From positions 1-27,768 of the forward strand of contig NZ_CAUCSQ010000053.1 of NCBI RefSeq assembly GCF_958445495.1: a stretch of DNA of 27,768 nt, in the 5' to 3' direction. The stretch's first letter is position 1, and each line of letters starts with the position of its first letter. The notes under the pieces were generated by a model that worked only from the letters and a program-made list of their open reading frames with translations, did no database searches and had not been told where the DNA came from. A program made the position numbers and the translations under genes. This document shows positions 8,874 through 17,851 of this stretch, one piece after another. This stretch comes from an uncultured Bacteroides sp. (GTDB taxonomy: Bacteria > Bacteroidota > Bacteroidia > Bacteroidales > Bacteroidaceae).

Positions 8874-11800
8874 ATGAGAACAGAATTGGTCGTATTTTTT
8901 CTTATTTTGTGCCTGTCCGCCGGTCGGTTACAGGCGGAAAATGGTGTGAGGTGCCCTGTTGGAGAGGGATATCAGGTAACTGCTGAAGGGGCGTGGTGTT
9001 GGTTTGCCGACCCGCGGGCCGTACATTATGAAAATGAGGAGGGAACTATCAACAAAACGTATATCGGTTATATTGATGTGCACGGTAATATAAAGGCCAT
9101 GCAGTATGACTTTATCCGACACAGGCAGGATGAGGTTCTGGTCCGTTCATGGTTTCAGCCGGATGACCACAATAATCCTACCTTTCTGATTTTGCCCGAC
9201 GAACGGGTCATGATATTCTATTCAAGACATACGGATGAGCCTTGTTTCTACTACCGGGTTTCCCGCTTTCCTGGTGACATTACCACATTAGGAGAGGAGA
9301 AGGTGATTCAAACGGAGCATAATACGACTTATCCTTCTCCTTTTATTTTATCGGACGATTCCGATCATATTTACTTGTGCTGGCGCGGTATTGGCTGGCA
9401 TCCTACTATAGCTAGGTTGTCGTTACCCGATGAGAAAGACGATGTTAGAATCGTATGGGGGCCTTATCAGATGGTGCAGTCTACCGGCGCGCGCCCTTAT
9501 GCCAAATATATGTCGAACGGGAAGGATAAGATTTATTTTTCTTATACTACTGGGCATCCGGATAATGAGAATCCGAACTTCCTGTACTTCAATTATATAA
9601 ATATCCGTACGTTGCAACTGGAAGATGTGAAAGGTAATGTTCTCTCGACCATTGCGGACGGTCCGTTTAGGGTGGATAAGGGTACGGATTATGCGGCCCG
9701 CTATCCTCATACGCTGGTGGATAGCCCGTCGGAGCGTGATTGGGTGTGGCAGGTAGCTTCCGACAAGGAGGGGAATCCGGTGGTGGCTATGGTGCGTATC
9801 AGTACCGATAAGGTTTCTCATGACTATTATTATGCGAAATGGGACGGCTGTGAGTGGAAAAAGACGTTTCTTGCTAATGCGGGAGGTCATTTTCACCAGA
9901 GTCCGGATTTGGAAAAGTGTTACAGTGCAGGAATGGCGATAGATCCGGGGGATACCTGTCGGGTGTATTGTTCGTTGCCTGTTGAGGGGAAATATGGCAA
10001 AATGTATGAGATTGTTAGGTTTACTTTGGACGGGGAGGGAAGAGTTGTTTCGAAAGAGGCAGTTACACGAGACTCACGGCAGAATAATGTTCGTCCTTAT
10101 GTGATTCCCGCTTCGGAAGGTACGCCGTTGAGGTTGGCGTGGATGCGGGGTGATTATTACGATTGGATTGTCAGCTCCCGCTATCCGAAAGGGTATTGTA
10201 CCGGCGTTGTTTGTGATTTTAAGGGTTTTCCGGCTGTGAAAGAGCAAGGCGGTTCCATCGGGGACGGGGATTTCCGGTTTGACCCGGAACGGGCTTTTGT
10301 ACTGGAGCGGACTGTCAAGCTGGATACGGACTGTTACTGGGGGTGTCTGTTAAAACTCGGTTCGTTGGAATACTATCTGAACGGGGAGACGATGAAACCT
10401 GAGGTAAGGTATGAAGGGAAGGTTTACCCCAGTATGAATGTGCTTGGAACGTCAGATTGCTGGAAGACGGCGGAACGTGAGACGGGCGGGAAATGGTATC
10501 TCCCGCAGAAGTATAGGAGTTTCCGGTTGAGGATGGAATACGGCCAAGGGGTGTTGTGTATATATGTCAATGGATTGCTGGACCAGAAGATTAATCTTAT
10601 GCGGAAAGAGGTATTTACCTTGCGGCGACCGGATTACCGGAAGAGCCCTTATACGGGAATGACACGGGAACATTGGATACAAGCCGGGGAATATCTGCTG
10701 AAAGGTGCATTCGGTTATATCCGTACATTGGATGACCCAATGTATTTCCCGAAACAATTGGAAAAGACATATCCGAAGAATGACGGGCAGATTCCTGTCG
10801 CGAAGTTGGAAGGGCTCGCCCGGACACTGTTTATTGCCGCACCTCTCTTGAAGAATAATCCGGATTTGATGATGAACGGGATAAAAGTGGCGGATTATTA
10901 CCGTCATCAGTTGGCGAGTATTTCCAATCCGGAAAGTGACAACTATATCCCGCACCGTAAGGGAGGGCCGAGTCAGACATTGTTGGAACTGGGTTCTCTG
11001 GCTATTTCGATGGAAGCGGCCCGTGAGATTTTGTGGGAGCCTTTGACCAAGGTGCAGAAGGATGCGCTGGCGGCGACTATGCTGAGTTACGGAGAAGGGC
11101 CGACAATCGGTTCCAACTGGATGTTCTTTAATGTGTTTATATTGAGTTTCCTGAAAGAACAGGGGTATACGGTCGATGAAGGTTACCTGGAATCGAATCT
11201 GAAGAAATTGCTGGCGCGTTATCGTGGCGAGGGATGGTACAATGATGCTCCTGCCTACGATTATTATAGTGCATGGGCTTATCAGACATACGGTCCCATC
11301 TGGGCGGAGATGTTCGGTAAGAGGCAGTTCCCGGAACTGGCGCGGCAATTTCTGGCGAATCAGCACGATATGGCGGTCAATTATCCGTATATGTTTAGCC
11401 GGGAAGGGCGGATGAATATGTGGGGAAGGAGTATCTGTTATCGTTTTGCGGCAGTGGCTCCGCTGGCTTTGCTGGAGTATGACCGGAGCGGTGAGGTGAA
11501 TTACGGTTGGATGAGGAGGATTGCTTCCGCTACCTTGCTGCAATTCCTGGAAAGGCCGGAGTTTCTGGAGGACGGCGTTCCGACAATGGGGTTTTACGGT
11601 CCTTTTGCGCCTGCAGTTCAGATTTACAGTTGCCGGGGAAGTGTCTATTGGTGTGGAAAGGCTTTCCTGAGTTTGTTGTTGCCGGAAGACGCGGAGTTCT
11701 GGACTGCTACGGAAAATAACGGACCGTGGGAGAAGGAACTGGAGAAAGGGAAGGTTTACAATAAGTTCCAGCCCGCAACGAATCTTTTAATTACGGACTA

Positions 11801-12542
11801 TCCGAACTGCGGCGGTGCGGAGATGCGTTCGTGGTGTCATGAAACGGTGGCCGGCGACTGGCAAAAGTTCCGCAGTTCGGAGAATTATAATAAACTTGCT
11901 TATCATACTGAATTTCCGTGGATGGCGGACGGGAAGAACGGAGAGATATCCATGAATTACGGGACCCGGAACAGGGAAGGCCGGTGGGAGGTGTTGCGTC
12001 TTTATACGTTCAAAGGGTTTGAAGACGGTGTGTATCGCCGGGATGCAGTGCTTGAGACGGACAGCACTGTGAAGTATCAGTTGGCGGACATACCTTTGCC
12101 GGACGGCACTCTACGGGTGGACAGGATTACGGTATCCGAACCTGCCGAGATTTGTCTGGGGCATTATTCCCTGCCATGTCCGGAGGCGGGTATTCGGGAG
12201 ACACATCGCCGGGCGGGCGGACAGGAGTTTCCGGTGCTTTCTGACGGATCTTACGAGTTAGCGATGATACCGTTGGCCGGTTGGCGGAAGGTGTATGCCG
12301 TATATCCGGAGGGATTGCATCCGGTAAGTGAAAAGTGTGCGTTGCTGATGGCATCCGACAGGTTGGAAGCGGGCAGTAAAATCTATGTCACTCTCCAGCT
12401 TTGGAAGAGAAAGGATGACGGGAAAGGCTTTACTGAAAAGGAGCTGAACCCGGTGGAGTCGGTAGAGGTCTCGGAAAACCGGAAAAGTGTCACCATCCGT
12501 TTGGCTACTGGGGAGGTAAAGATTGTACGGTTTGATGAATGA
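8874..12542 (+). CDS. Fusion of BNR_4 beta-propeller and DUF2264/GH154 beta-glucuronidase-like domain
   Basis: A 1222-residue secreted protein with a signal peptide at 1-21. Residues about 25-450 are a BNR_4-type seven-bladed propeller of the sort found in ulvan lyases (PL24/PL25) and GH145/PL42 enzymes; His99 (DDHNNP) and His119 (YSRHT) are 20 residues apart, the same spacing I recall for the catalytic His pair of PL25. Residues about 460-585 look like a concanavalin-type sandwich (VKLDTDCYWG, LCIYVNGLLDQ). Residues about 590-1010 are DUF2264, an all-alpha barrel now classed as GH154 (exo-beta-glucuronidase), with WIQAGEYLLKGAFG, IGSNWMFFNVF and EGWYNDAPAYDYYSAWA; a beta domain ends the chain. 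Glucuronate caps of arabinogalactan are the likely target. The fusion could be one enzyme with two consecutive activities. Domain calls are fairly sure; activities are inferred. Confidence 0.82.
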   Translation: MRTELVVFFLILCLSAGRLQAENGVRCPVGEGYQVTAEGAWCWFADPRAVHYENEEGTINKTYIGYIDVHGNIKAMQYDFIRHRQDEVLVRSWFQPDDHNNPTFLILPDERVMIFYSRHTDEPCFYYRVSRFPGDITTLGEEKVIQTEHNTTYPSPFILSDDSDHIYLCWRGIGWHPTIARLSLPDEKDDVRIVWGPYQMVQSTGARPYAKYMSNGKDKIYFSYTTGHPDNENPNFLYFNYINIRTLQLEDVKGNVLSTIADGPFRVDKGTDYAARYPHTLVDSPSERDWVWQVASDKEGNPVVAMVRISTDKVSHDYYYAKWDGCEWKKTFLANAGGHFHQSPDLEKCYSAGMAIDPGDTCRVYCSLPVEGKYGKMYEIVRFTLDGEGRVVSKEAVTRDSRQNNVRPYVIPASEGTPLRLAWMRGDYYDWIVSSRYPKGYCTGVVCDFKGFPAVKEQGGSIGDGDFRFDPERAFVLERTVKLDTDCYWGCLLKLGSLEYYLNGETMKPEVRYEGKVYPSMNVLGTSDCWKTAERETGGKWYLPQKYRSFRLRMEYGQGVLCIYVNGLLDQKINLMRKEVFTLRRPDYRKSPYTGMTREHWIQAGEYLLKGAFGYIRTLDDPMYFPKQLEKTYPKNDGQIPVAKLEGLARTLFIAAPLLKNNPDLMMNGIKVADYYRHQLASISNPESDNYIPHRKGGPSQTLLELGSLAISMEAAREILWEPLTKVQKDALAATMLSYGEGPTIGSNWMFFNVFILSFLKEQGYTVDEGYLESNLKKLLARYRGEGWYNDAPAYDYYSAWAYQTYGPIWAEMFGKRQFPELARQFLANQHDMAVNYPYMFSREGRMNMWGRSICYRFAAVAPLALLEYDRSGEVNYGWMRRIASATLLQFLERPEFLEDGVPTMGFYGPFAPAVQIYSCRGSVYWCGKAFLSLLLPEDAEFWTATENNGPWEKELEKGKVYNKFQPATNLLITDYPNCGGAEMRSWCHETVAGDWQKFRSSENYNKLAYHTEFPWMADGKNGEISMNYGTRNREGRWEVLRLYTFKGFEDGVYRRDAVLETDSTVKYQLADIPLPDGTLRVDRITVSEPAEICLGHYSLPCPEAGIRETHRRAGGQEFPVLSDGSYELAMIPLAGWRKVYAVYPEGLHPVSEKCALLMASDRLEAGSKIYVTLQLWKRKDDGKGFTEKELNPVESVEVSENRKSVTIRLATGEVKIVRFDE

Positions 12543-12646
12543 GTGCGTACGTTTATTGAATGGTCAAATAAGTGGAATCCGGATTGATTTCGTATATACT
12601 GAAAGGAAAATGGTTGTTTTGTATCCCTTTTTGACACATAATTGAA

Positions 12647-12676
12647 CTTGTCCTTAGGGAGGATACGATATCTTTG
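12647..12676 (+). promoter_or_regulatory. Promoter of the galactanase-GH145-GH105 operon
   Basis: TATCTTTG at 12669-12676 is an exact TAnnTTTG match. CTTG at 12647-12650 lies 18 bp upstream. The start codon follows 25 bp later. The separate promoter shows that this operon need not depend on the fusion gene that ends at 12542. Confidence 0.6.
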
Positions 12677-12701
12677 CAGACGAAATTCTTAAAATAATAT
12701 C

Positions 12702-13757
12702 ATGAAACTGGATAGATGCATGTTACTGCTGTTCATAGCAATTCTGCTGATTCCTTCGTTGGAGGTGTCAGCGCAGAAGGAGAAATTAGTGAAAACCGGG
12801 AAGAATACGGAATTTATACCCGGAGAAGTGTGGAAGGATACGGATGGAAATCCGATTAATGCTCATGGCGGTGGTCTTCTCTACCATGACGGTACTTATT
12901 ATTGGTATGGCGAATATAAAAAGGGAAAAACGGTTTTGCCGGACTGGGCCACTTGGGAATGCTATCGTACGGATGTGACCGGGGTAAGCTGCTATTCTTC
13001 CAAAGATTTGCTGAACTGGAAGTTCGAAGGTATCGTGCTTCCGGCTGTGAAGGACGACCCGGAGCATGACTTGCATCCATCTAAGGTATTGGAGCGTCCG
13101 AAAGTGATTTATAATAAGAAAACGGGGAAGTTCGTGATGTGGGCGCATGTGGAAAGTGCGGATTACAGTAAAGCTTGTGCCGGAGTGGCGGTTTCCGATT
13201 CCCCCACCGGTATGTTTACCTATTTGGGAAGTTTCCGGCCGAATAATGCTATGAGTCGTGACCAGACCGTTTTTGTAGATGATGACGGTCGCGCCTATCA
13301 GTTTTATTCATCGGAAAACAACGAAACGATGTATATCAGCCTTCTGACGGACGACTACTTGAAACCGAGCGGACGCTTTACACGTAATTTCGTGAAGAAA
13401 TCCAGAGAAGCTCCGGCAGTATTCAAGTACGATGGGAAATACTATATGCTCAGTTCCGGCTGTACGGGCTGGGACCCGAATGTCGCCGAACTTGCAGTAG
13501 CCGATTCGATTATGGGTGAGTGGAAAACAATCGGTAATCCGTGTACAGGTAGGGATGCCGACAAGACATTTTACGCGCAGAGTACTTACGTACAACCGAT
13601 TGTAGGAAAAAAGGATGCTTATATCGCCATGTTCGACCGTTGGAAAAAGAAAGACTTGGAAGATTCCCGTTATGTGTGGTTACCTGTGGTGATAAAGGAA
13701 GGAAGCGTCATGATTCCTTGGTATGAGAAGTGGAACTTGTCCCTTTTCGGTAAATAA
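12702..13757 (+). CDS. GH43 subfamily 24-type exo-beta-1,3-galactanase
   Basis: Secreted enzyme of 351 residues that should release galactose, bare or carrying beta-1,6 side chains, from the beta-1,3-galactan backbone of arabinogalactan. The signal peptide is 1-24. The fold is a five-bladed propeller. Glu236 in SREAPAVF is the general acid. Glu131 in LERPKVIYN and Gln293 in YAQSTYVQ match the Glu/Gln pair described for fungal and Bacteroides exo-beta-1,3-galactanases, in which no carboxylate base is present and the Gln takes part in catalysis. The usual GH43 N-terminal base motif (HADP) is replaced by INAHGGGLLYHDG, as expected for this subfamily. Only 12 bp separate its stop from the GH145-type start, so the genes are cotranscribed. 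No separate binding domain is present. Confidence 0.88.
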   Translation: MKLDRCMLLLFIAILLIPSLEVSAQKEKLVKTGKNTEFIPGEVWKDTDGNPINAHGGGLLYHDGTYYWYGEYKKGKTVLPDWATWECYRTDVTGVSCYSSKDLLNWKFEGIVLPAVKDDPEHDLHPSKVLERPKVIYNKKTGKFVMWAHVESADYSKACAGVAVSDSPTGMFTYLGSFRPNNAMSRDQTVFVDDDGRAYQFYSSENNETMYISLLTDDYLKPSGRFTRNFVKKSREAPAVFKYDGKYYMLSSGCTGWDPNVAELAVADSIMGEWKTIGNPCTGRDADKTFYAQSTYVQPIVGKKDAYIAMFDRWKKKDLEDSRYVWLPVVIKEGSVMIPWYEKWNLSLFGK

Positions 13758-13769
13758 AAAAGGATGGGT

Positions 13770-15065
13770 ATGAAACGGATATTGCTGTTGCTTTGCGGGA
13801 TAATGCTGGCCTCTGCCGGGGGCTATTCGCAACACCTGGTAGAAGTGGGGAAGGGGTATAGCAGTACGTCGGTCAATACGACGGTGTTCCGCAATAATTC
13901 CCTGATTACTTACGGAGACGAACAATATATCAGTTATTATGATGCCGAAGGATATCTAGTGCTGGGAAAACGGAAATTGGAGTCGGAACGGTGGACATTG
14001 CAGCGCACTCAGTACCGGGGAAACGTGAAGGACGCCCATAACATTATTAGTATGACGGTGGACGGGGAAGGGTATCTGCATGTCTCTTTCGACCATCACG
14101 GACATCCGCTGAACTATTGCCGGAGTGTGGCTCCCGGTGTTTTGGAACTGGGAGATAAGATGCCGATGACCGGAATTGATGAAGAGAATGTCACCTATCC
14201 GGAGTTTTACCCTTTGGCGGGAGGGGATTTGCTGTTTGTCTACCGCTCCGGATCTTCCGGGCGGGGTAATCTGGTGATGAACCGCTATTCGTTGAAAGAA
14301 CGTAAGTGGATACGGGTGCAGGACGTGTTGATAGATGGAGAAGACAAGAGGAATGCCTACTGGCAGTTGTATGTCGACGAGAGGGGAACGATTCATCTCT
14401 CGTGGGTATGGCGCGAGACGTGGCATGTAGAGACGAACCATGACATTTGTTATGCCCGCTCCTTCGATAACGGAATGACCTGGTACAAGTCGGACGGGAC
14501 GAAATACGACCTTCCTATAAAATTATCGAATGCGGAATATGCGTGCCGGTTGCCGCAGAATTGCGAGTTGATTAACCAGACGAGCATGAGTGCCGATGCG
14601 GGAGGAAATCCCTATATCGCTACTTATTGGAGAGAGCCGGACAGCGATGTGCCGCAATACCGAGTGGTCTGGAACGACGGGAAAAAGTGGTGCTATCGGC
14701 AGGTTACCGAACGAAAGACCCCGTTTACATTGAAAGGCGGGGGAACGAAAATGATTCCTGTTGCCCGTCCCCGTATCGTTGTGGAGAAAGGGGAAGTTTT
14801 CTATATTTTCCGTGACGAAGAGCGGGGAAGCCGCGTCTCCATGGCTCATACCGCTGATGTTGATACGGGGCAGTGGACAGTGACCGACCTGACGGACTTT
14901 CCGGTGGAGGCATGGGAACCCTCTCATGATACGGAGCTTTGGAAAGAGCGGCGGAAACTGCACCTCTTTGTCCAGCATACCCGTCAGGGCGATGGAGAAC
15001 GTATTTCGGAAATCGAACCCCAGATGGTGTATGTTTTAGAAATGGATTTACATACGAAGCAATAA
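13770..15065 (+). CDS. GH145/PL42-type seven-bladed propeller (rhamnosyl-glucuronate cap enzyme)
   Basis: Secreted BNR_4 family protein of 431 residues from the ATG at 13770 (signal peptide MKRILLLLCGIMLASAGGYS); an ATG 6 bp upstream is also in frame. It closely resembles my recollection of BT3686, the founding GH145 alpha-L-rhamnosidase that cuts L-Rha-alpha-1,4-GlcA. The published catalytic residue there is His48; here residue 48 in SLITYGDEQY is Tyr, and no His lies nearby. Relatives lacking that His were reported inactive as rhamnosidases, and I recall that members of this group also act as Rha-GlcA lyases (PL42) through the opposite face. His90 (DAHN) and His110 (DHHGH), 20 residues apart, are compatible with such a lyase site. 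Fold and locus are clear; whether it hydrolyses, eliminates or only binds is open. Confidence 0.83.
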   Translation: MKRILLLLCGIMLASAGGYSQHLVEVGKGYSSTSVNTTVFRNNSLITYGDEQYISYYDAEGYLVLGKRKLESERWTLQRTQYRGNVKDAHNIISMTVDGEGYLHVSFDHHGHPLNYCRSVAPGVLELGDKMPMTGIDEENVTYPEFYPLAGGDLLFVYRSGSSGRGNLVMNRYSLKERKWIRVQDVLIDGEDKRNAYWQLYVDERGTIHLSWVWRETWHVETNHDICYARSFDNGMTWYKSDGTKYDLPIKLSNAEYACRLPQNCELINQTSMSADAGGNPYIATYWREPDSDVPQYRVVWNDGKKWCYRQVTERKTPFTLKGGGTKMIPVARPRIVVEKGEVFYIFRDEERGSRVSMAHTADVDTGQWTVTDLTDFPVEAWEPSHDTELWKERRKLHLFVQHTRQGDGERISEIEPQMVYVLEMDLHTKQ

Positions 15066-15068
15066 GAT

Positions 15069-15858
15069 ATGGGAAATTATATACTGCTTTTTATCGGCGT
15101 TTTTAATTGGAAGTGCAACTCTTTCATTGGTTGCGGCGATGAAGACACGGAAGCGTCGAAGGAAGTGCTCGGCATCATTCACAGGATAAACGGATATTGG
15201 CAGACGAATCATCCCGAACATGGCTGTTCTTTTGGGGATAATACCGTTTATCACACAGGTAACATGGAGGCTTATTTCCTGACGGGGAAATTGGAGTATT
15301 TGGAATATTCGAAAAAGTGGGTGGAACATAACAAATGGAAAGGGGCCGAATCCGATAATAAGACCAACTGGAAATACAGTTACGGGGAAAGCGACGATTA
15401 TGTGCTTTTTATGGTGATGCCGGTGACGGATAAGTATCGTCAGGAATACATCAGTCGTTTCCGTACGCAGGCGAAATCAGTGGCGGTTGCCAGCCATCCG
15501 AAGGATATTGGGTGTGCAGTATGCTCGACCCGAAACATGCGTCCGGACCGGAAACGAGCAGGACAGCCTTTTTCGCTTACGGTTTGCAATGGGGAATAAA
15601 CAGCAGTTTCCTCGATTCCAGGCAATACCAGCCGATAGTTGAAAAGGCTTGGAAATATCTTTCGATAGTGGCTTTGCAACTTGACGGGAAAGTTGGATAT
15701 GTACAGCCTATCAGTGAAAAGGCAATCCCCGGACAGATAGTGGACGCCAATTCCACTTCGAATTTCGGAGTCGGTGCTTTCTTAATCTGGCGGCTTGCGA
15801 ATGGGTGCGTTATTTGAATGCCAGCAAGTCGCGTACGATTACGGAGGTTGGAAACTAA
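15069..15858 (+). pseudogene. Broken GH105 unsaturated glucuronyl hydrolase
   Basis: Remains of a GH105 enzyme, which removes 4,5-unsaturated glucuronate left by lyases. The N-terminal part (YWQTNHPEHG, GDNTVYHTGNMEAY, YSYGESDDYVLF) and the C-terminal part (SMLDPKHASGPETS, WGINSSFLDS, VGYVQPISEKAIPGQ, TSNFGVGAF) are plain. Between them, SDDYVLF runs straight into MVMPV and then TDKYRQEY, so two internal segments are gone, including the Asp of the W-A-D-x-L-Y-M motif and the tryptophan-rich segment after it. Frameshifts are needed near 15102-15140 (signal peptide LIGSATLSLVAA lies in another frame), near 15510 and near 15780; the last gives LAACEWVRYLNAS to a stop at 15856-15858. About 790 bp remain of an expected 1.1-1.3 kb. 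It follows the GH145-type stop by 3 bp and its end overlaps the convergent GNAT gene. Confidence 0.85.
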
Positions 15859-16877
15859 TTCAGCATCAGGCTCATATAAGGATTTAACGGTTGGAGGATT
15901 TTGTTTGTCAACTCATTGATATTCATTTGTATGTGCGCACCGGGCAAACGCTCGGTGCTGTACATACATTTTCCTTTATATAAATAATAGTATCCGTTGT
16001 TCGCGGACAACTGTTTATCTGAGAGTTCCAACTGCATCTCGTCGTTCGGGAAAACGGAAGTGTATAGCTGTAATACTTCTTTGGCGTTGATGATGCGTGC
16101 CATTCCCAAGGTCTGTTGAGGCAGTCCGTTTTCGGGAGGCAACAGAAGAGTCATCTGGTTGCAGCCTGTATGTTGCCTGATATGGTATAACAGACTGTGT
16201 TCAGCATCTTTGGTCTCTGCAACGAGTTCGTTGATGAGGATGTGTTCGTCTCTCCGGTAGGCGATGGCAACTCCCTGTATTCCGTCACTCTCTGCGACGA
16301 GCAGGTATCCGTTACTGACGGCAAGGTCTGCCATGATTACTTGAAAATCTTCCGCGGTATGTTGGACGCAGTTAGGGCGCTCGGCAAGTTTCCTGTTCAA
16401 GTAGGAGTAAACCTCTTCTCGGTAATCGGATATGATACTGACCGAAATATCTTTGGAAGGGATGAATTCCGGGAGGATAATTTCTTTGGCCGAATACCGG
16501 AACACCGGAGCATATCCCATGCGTGCGTAATAGTCAAACAGCCAGGGTTCGGCAGGTATCAGCGTGCTGAAATAAACCTTGTTTTGTAACATCCGGGTGA
16601 GAGCTTGCGATAGAAGCTGGCGCATGACGCCCCTCTCCCTGAAATCAGGATGCGTACAGGCACCGGATATGTAAGACATGGCTACTTCCTTGCCACAGAA
16701 GTTTATTGAGTAAGGGAGTGTCTGGAGGGCGGAAATGACTTCATCACCGCTCTTGATAGCTATATTTATTTCACTTTTGTACCGTAGTTTGAAATACATC
16801 TCGATAAACTCATCACTGTCATCGAAACATAACTTCCATAATGCTTTTACTTTTTCTTTTGTTACCATACTGAACAT
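15855..16877 (-). CDS. GNAT family N-acetyltransferase
   Basis: A 340-residue cytosolic protein. Residues about 1-140 form a GNAT domain: YISGACTHPDFRERGVMRQLL carries the R-x-x-G-x-x acetyl-CoA loop (RERGVM), followed by LLSQALTRM and the Y-Y-x-x-x-G-Y/F segment (FDYYARMGY). The C-terminal 200 residues resemble the second half of Eis-like GNATs with a duplicated fold. Substrate unknown. The gene is 1 bp downstream of the DUF2156 gene and is surely cotranscribed with it. The start at 16877 is plausible; a second ATG 9 bp in is an alternative. Its stop codon overlaps the end of the convergent broken GH105 gene. Confidence 0.85.
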   Translation of the reverse strand: MFSMVTKEKVKALWKLCFDDSDEFIEMYFKLRYKSEINIAIKSGDEVISALQTLPYSINFCGKEVAMSYISGACTHPDFRERGVMRQLLSQALTRMLQNKVYFSTLIPAEPWLFDYYARMGYAPVFRYSAKEIILPEFIPSKDISVSIISDYREEVYSYLNRKLAERPNCVQHTAEDFQVIMADLAVSNGYLLVAESDGIQGVAIAYRRDEHILINELVAETKDAEHSLLYHIRQHTGCNQMTLLLPPENGLPQQTLGMARIINAKEVLQLYTSVFPNDEMQLELSDKQLSANNGYYYLYKGKCMYSTERLPGAHIQMNINELTNKILQPLNPYMSLMLN

Positions 16878-16878
16878 T

Positions 16879-17796
16879 TTACCATTTTACCATATCCATC
16901 GGGCTGTCTTGAAGGCAAGCCATATATTTGGGAAGGATGATAGCCGGCTGATAAGAGAGTTTGGCTTTACGCAAACCTTCAATGCCCAAGTCCTCCTCCC
17001 GGTTGATATAAAGATATTGTTCGGGAATATGGTTGGCGAATTCGTAATTAATCATGGCGTAAGCCCCTTCGATGCCGGTGTCCGCTTTTTCCACATGTAC
17101 GCCGAATGTTTCGTTGTTGATAGGCATGCCGAAAGTGAACGCGACAATTTTGCCATTGACATGCAGAATGCCTCCCGTCAGTCCGAGTGCCTCGAAGTTA
17201 TGGAGCGCATAAATAAGTGCGCGGCGTTCATTACCCGTTCCTTCCTGCTGGTCACAGTCATTCGCCTTGTACCATTCAGCTTCCAGCTCCATGCATTCCC
17301 GGATGCGTTCAGGGGTTATGGGTGCATATTCGTAGTCGGGATACATATTGCGGAATCGGTTGATATGGTTCCGTTTTGCTTGGAATTTTTTCCCTTTCAA
17401 TGTCGCAAGGTCACTCCTCAGGTAGATGTAGTCCGCATAATCGCGGTCTTCCGTAAAAATGAAGCGTTCGGGCAGGAGAGTTTCAAGCTCGGTGCGCATA
17501 TTGCTGCAAACTCCCAGCATGCAAAAGCGCTGGCTTTCCTTGCGGGCGTCTTCTATCAACTCGTGCAACATGGCTTTCAGGTCGCCGGTTCCTACGGGCA
17601 TCATGTACGCCAGTTGTTCTCCGGCCCAAAATTTGAATACCAGGAAGTTGCCGGTTACTGCAAATTGAGTATTATACAAAAATCTCCAACTGCAAAGGTT
17701 GGAAAACGAGAGGTCGCAGTTGCGGCGATCACTTTTCATTGTAAATGAGGTAATCGTGTCTTTATCTGCCAGTGTGATATCTTTAAATGAAATCAT
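16879..17796 (-). CDS. DUF2156 family protein (lysyl-phosphatidylglycerol synthase C-terminal-like)
   Basis: A soluble 305-residue protein of the DUF2156 family, related to the catalytic part of MprF-type aminoacyl-phosphatidylglycerol synthases but without their membrane domain. Tandem GNAT-like folds are suggested by FKFWAGEQLAYMMPVG, KGKKFQAKRNHINRFR, GGILHVNGKIVAFTFG and the closing block YLYINREEDLGIEGLRKAK, all typical of the family. I start at the ATG at 17796; a longer frame would need a TTG start further upstream. The distance to lrgB is 55 bp without a terminator, so it may belong to the lrgAB transcript. Whether it modifies lipids, peptides or small molecules is unknown. Confidence 0.85.
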   Translation of the reverse strand: MISFKDITLADKDTITSFTMKSDRRNCDLSFSNLCSWRFLYNTQFAVTGNFLVFKFWAGEQLAYMMPVGTGDLKAMLHELIEDARKESQRFCMLGVCSNMRTELETLLPERFIFTEDRDYADYIYLRSDLATLKGKKFQAKRNHINRFRNMYPDYEYAPITPERIRECMELEAEWYKANDCDQQEGTGNERRALIYALHNFEALGLTGGILHVNGKIVAFTFGMPINNETFGVHVEKADTGIEGAYAMINYEFANHIPEQYLYINREEDLGIEGLRKAKLSYQPAIILPKYMACLQDSPMDMVKW

Positions 17797-17851
17797 GAGG
17801 ATACTTTTAGGATTCAATTCTTATATAACGGAAAAATAGAGGTTTTTGTTC

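Noticed and set aside
10452..11543. 363-codon open frame on the minus strand
   Set aside because: It lies wholly inside the GH154 part of the fusion gene, is rich in Arg, His, Ile and Pro without domain-like character, and is best explained as a shadow of a well-supported gene.
16735..17748. 337-codon open frame on the plus strand
   Set aside because: It is antisense to the GNAT and DUF2156 genes, both of which have clear family motifs; the translation shows no recognisable family.
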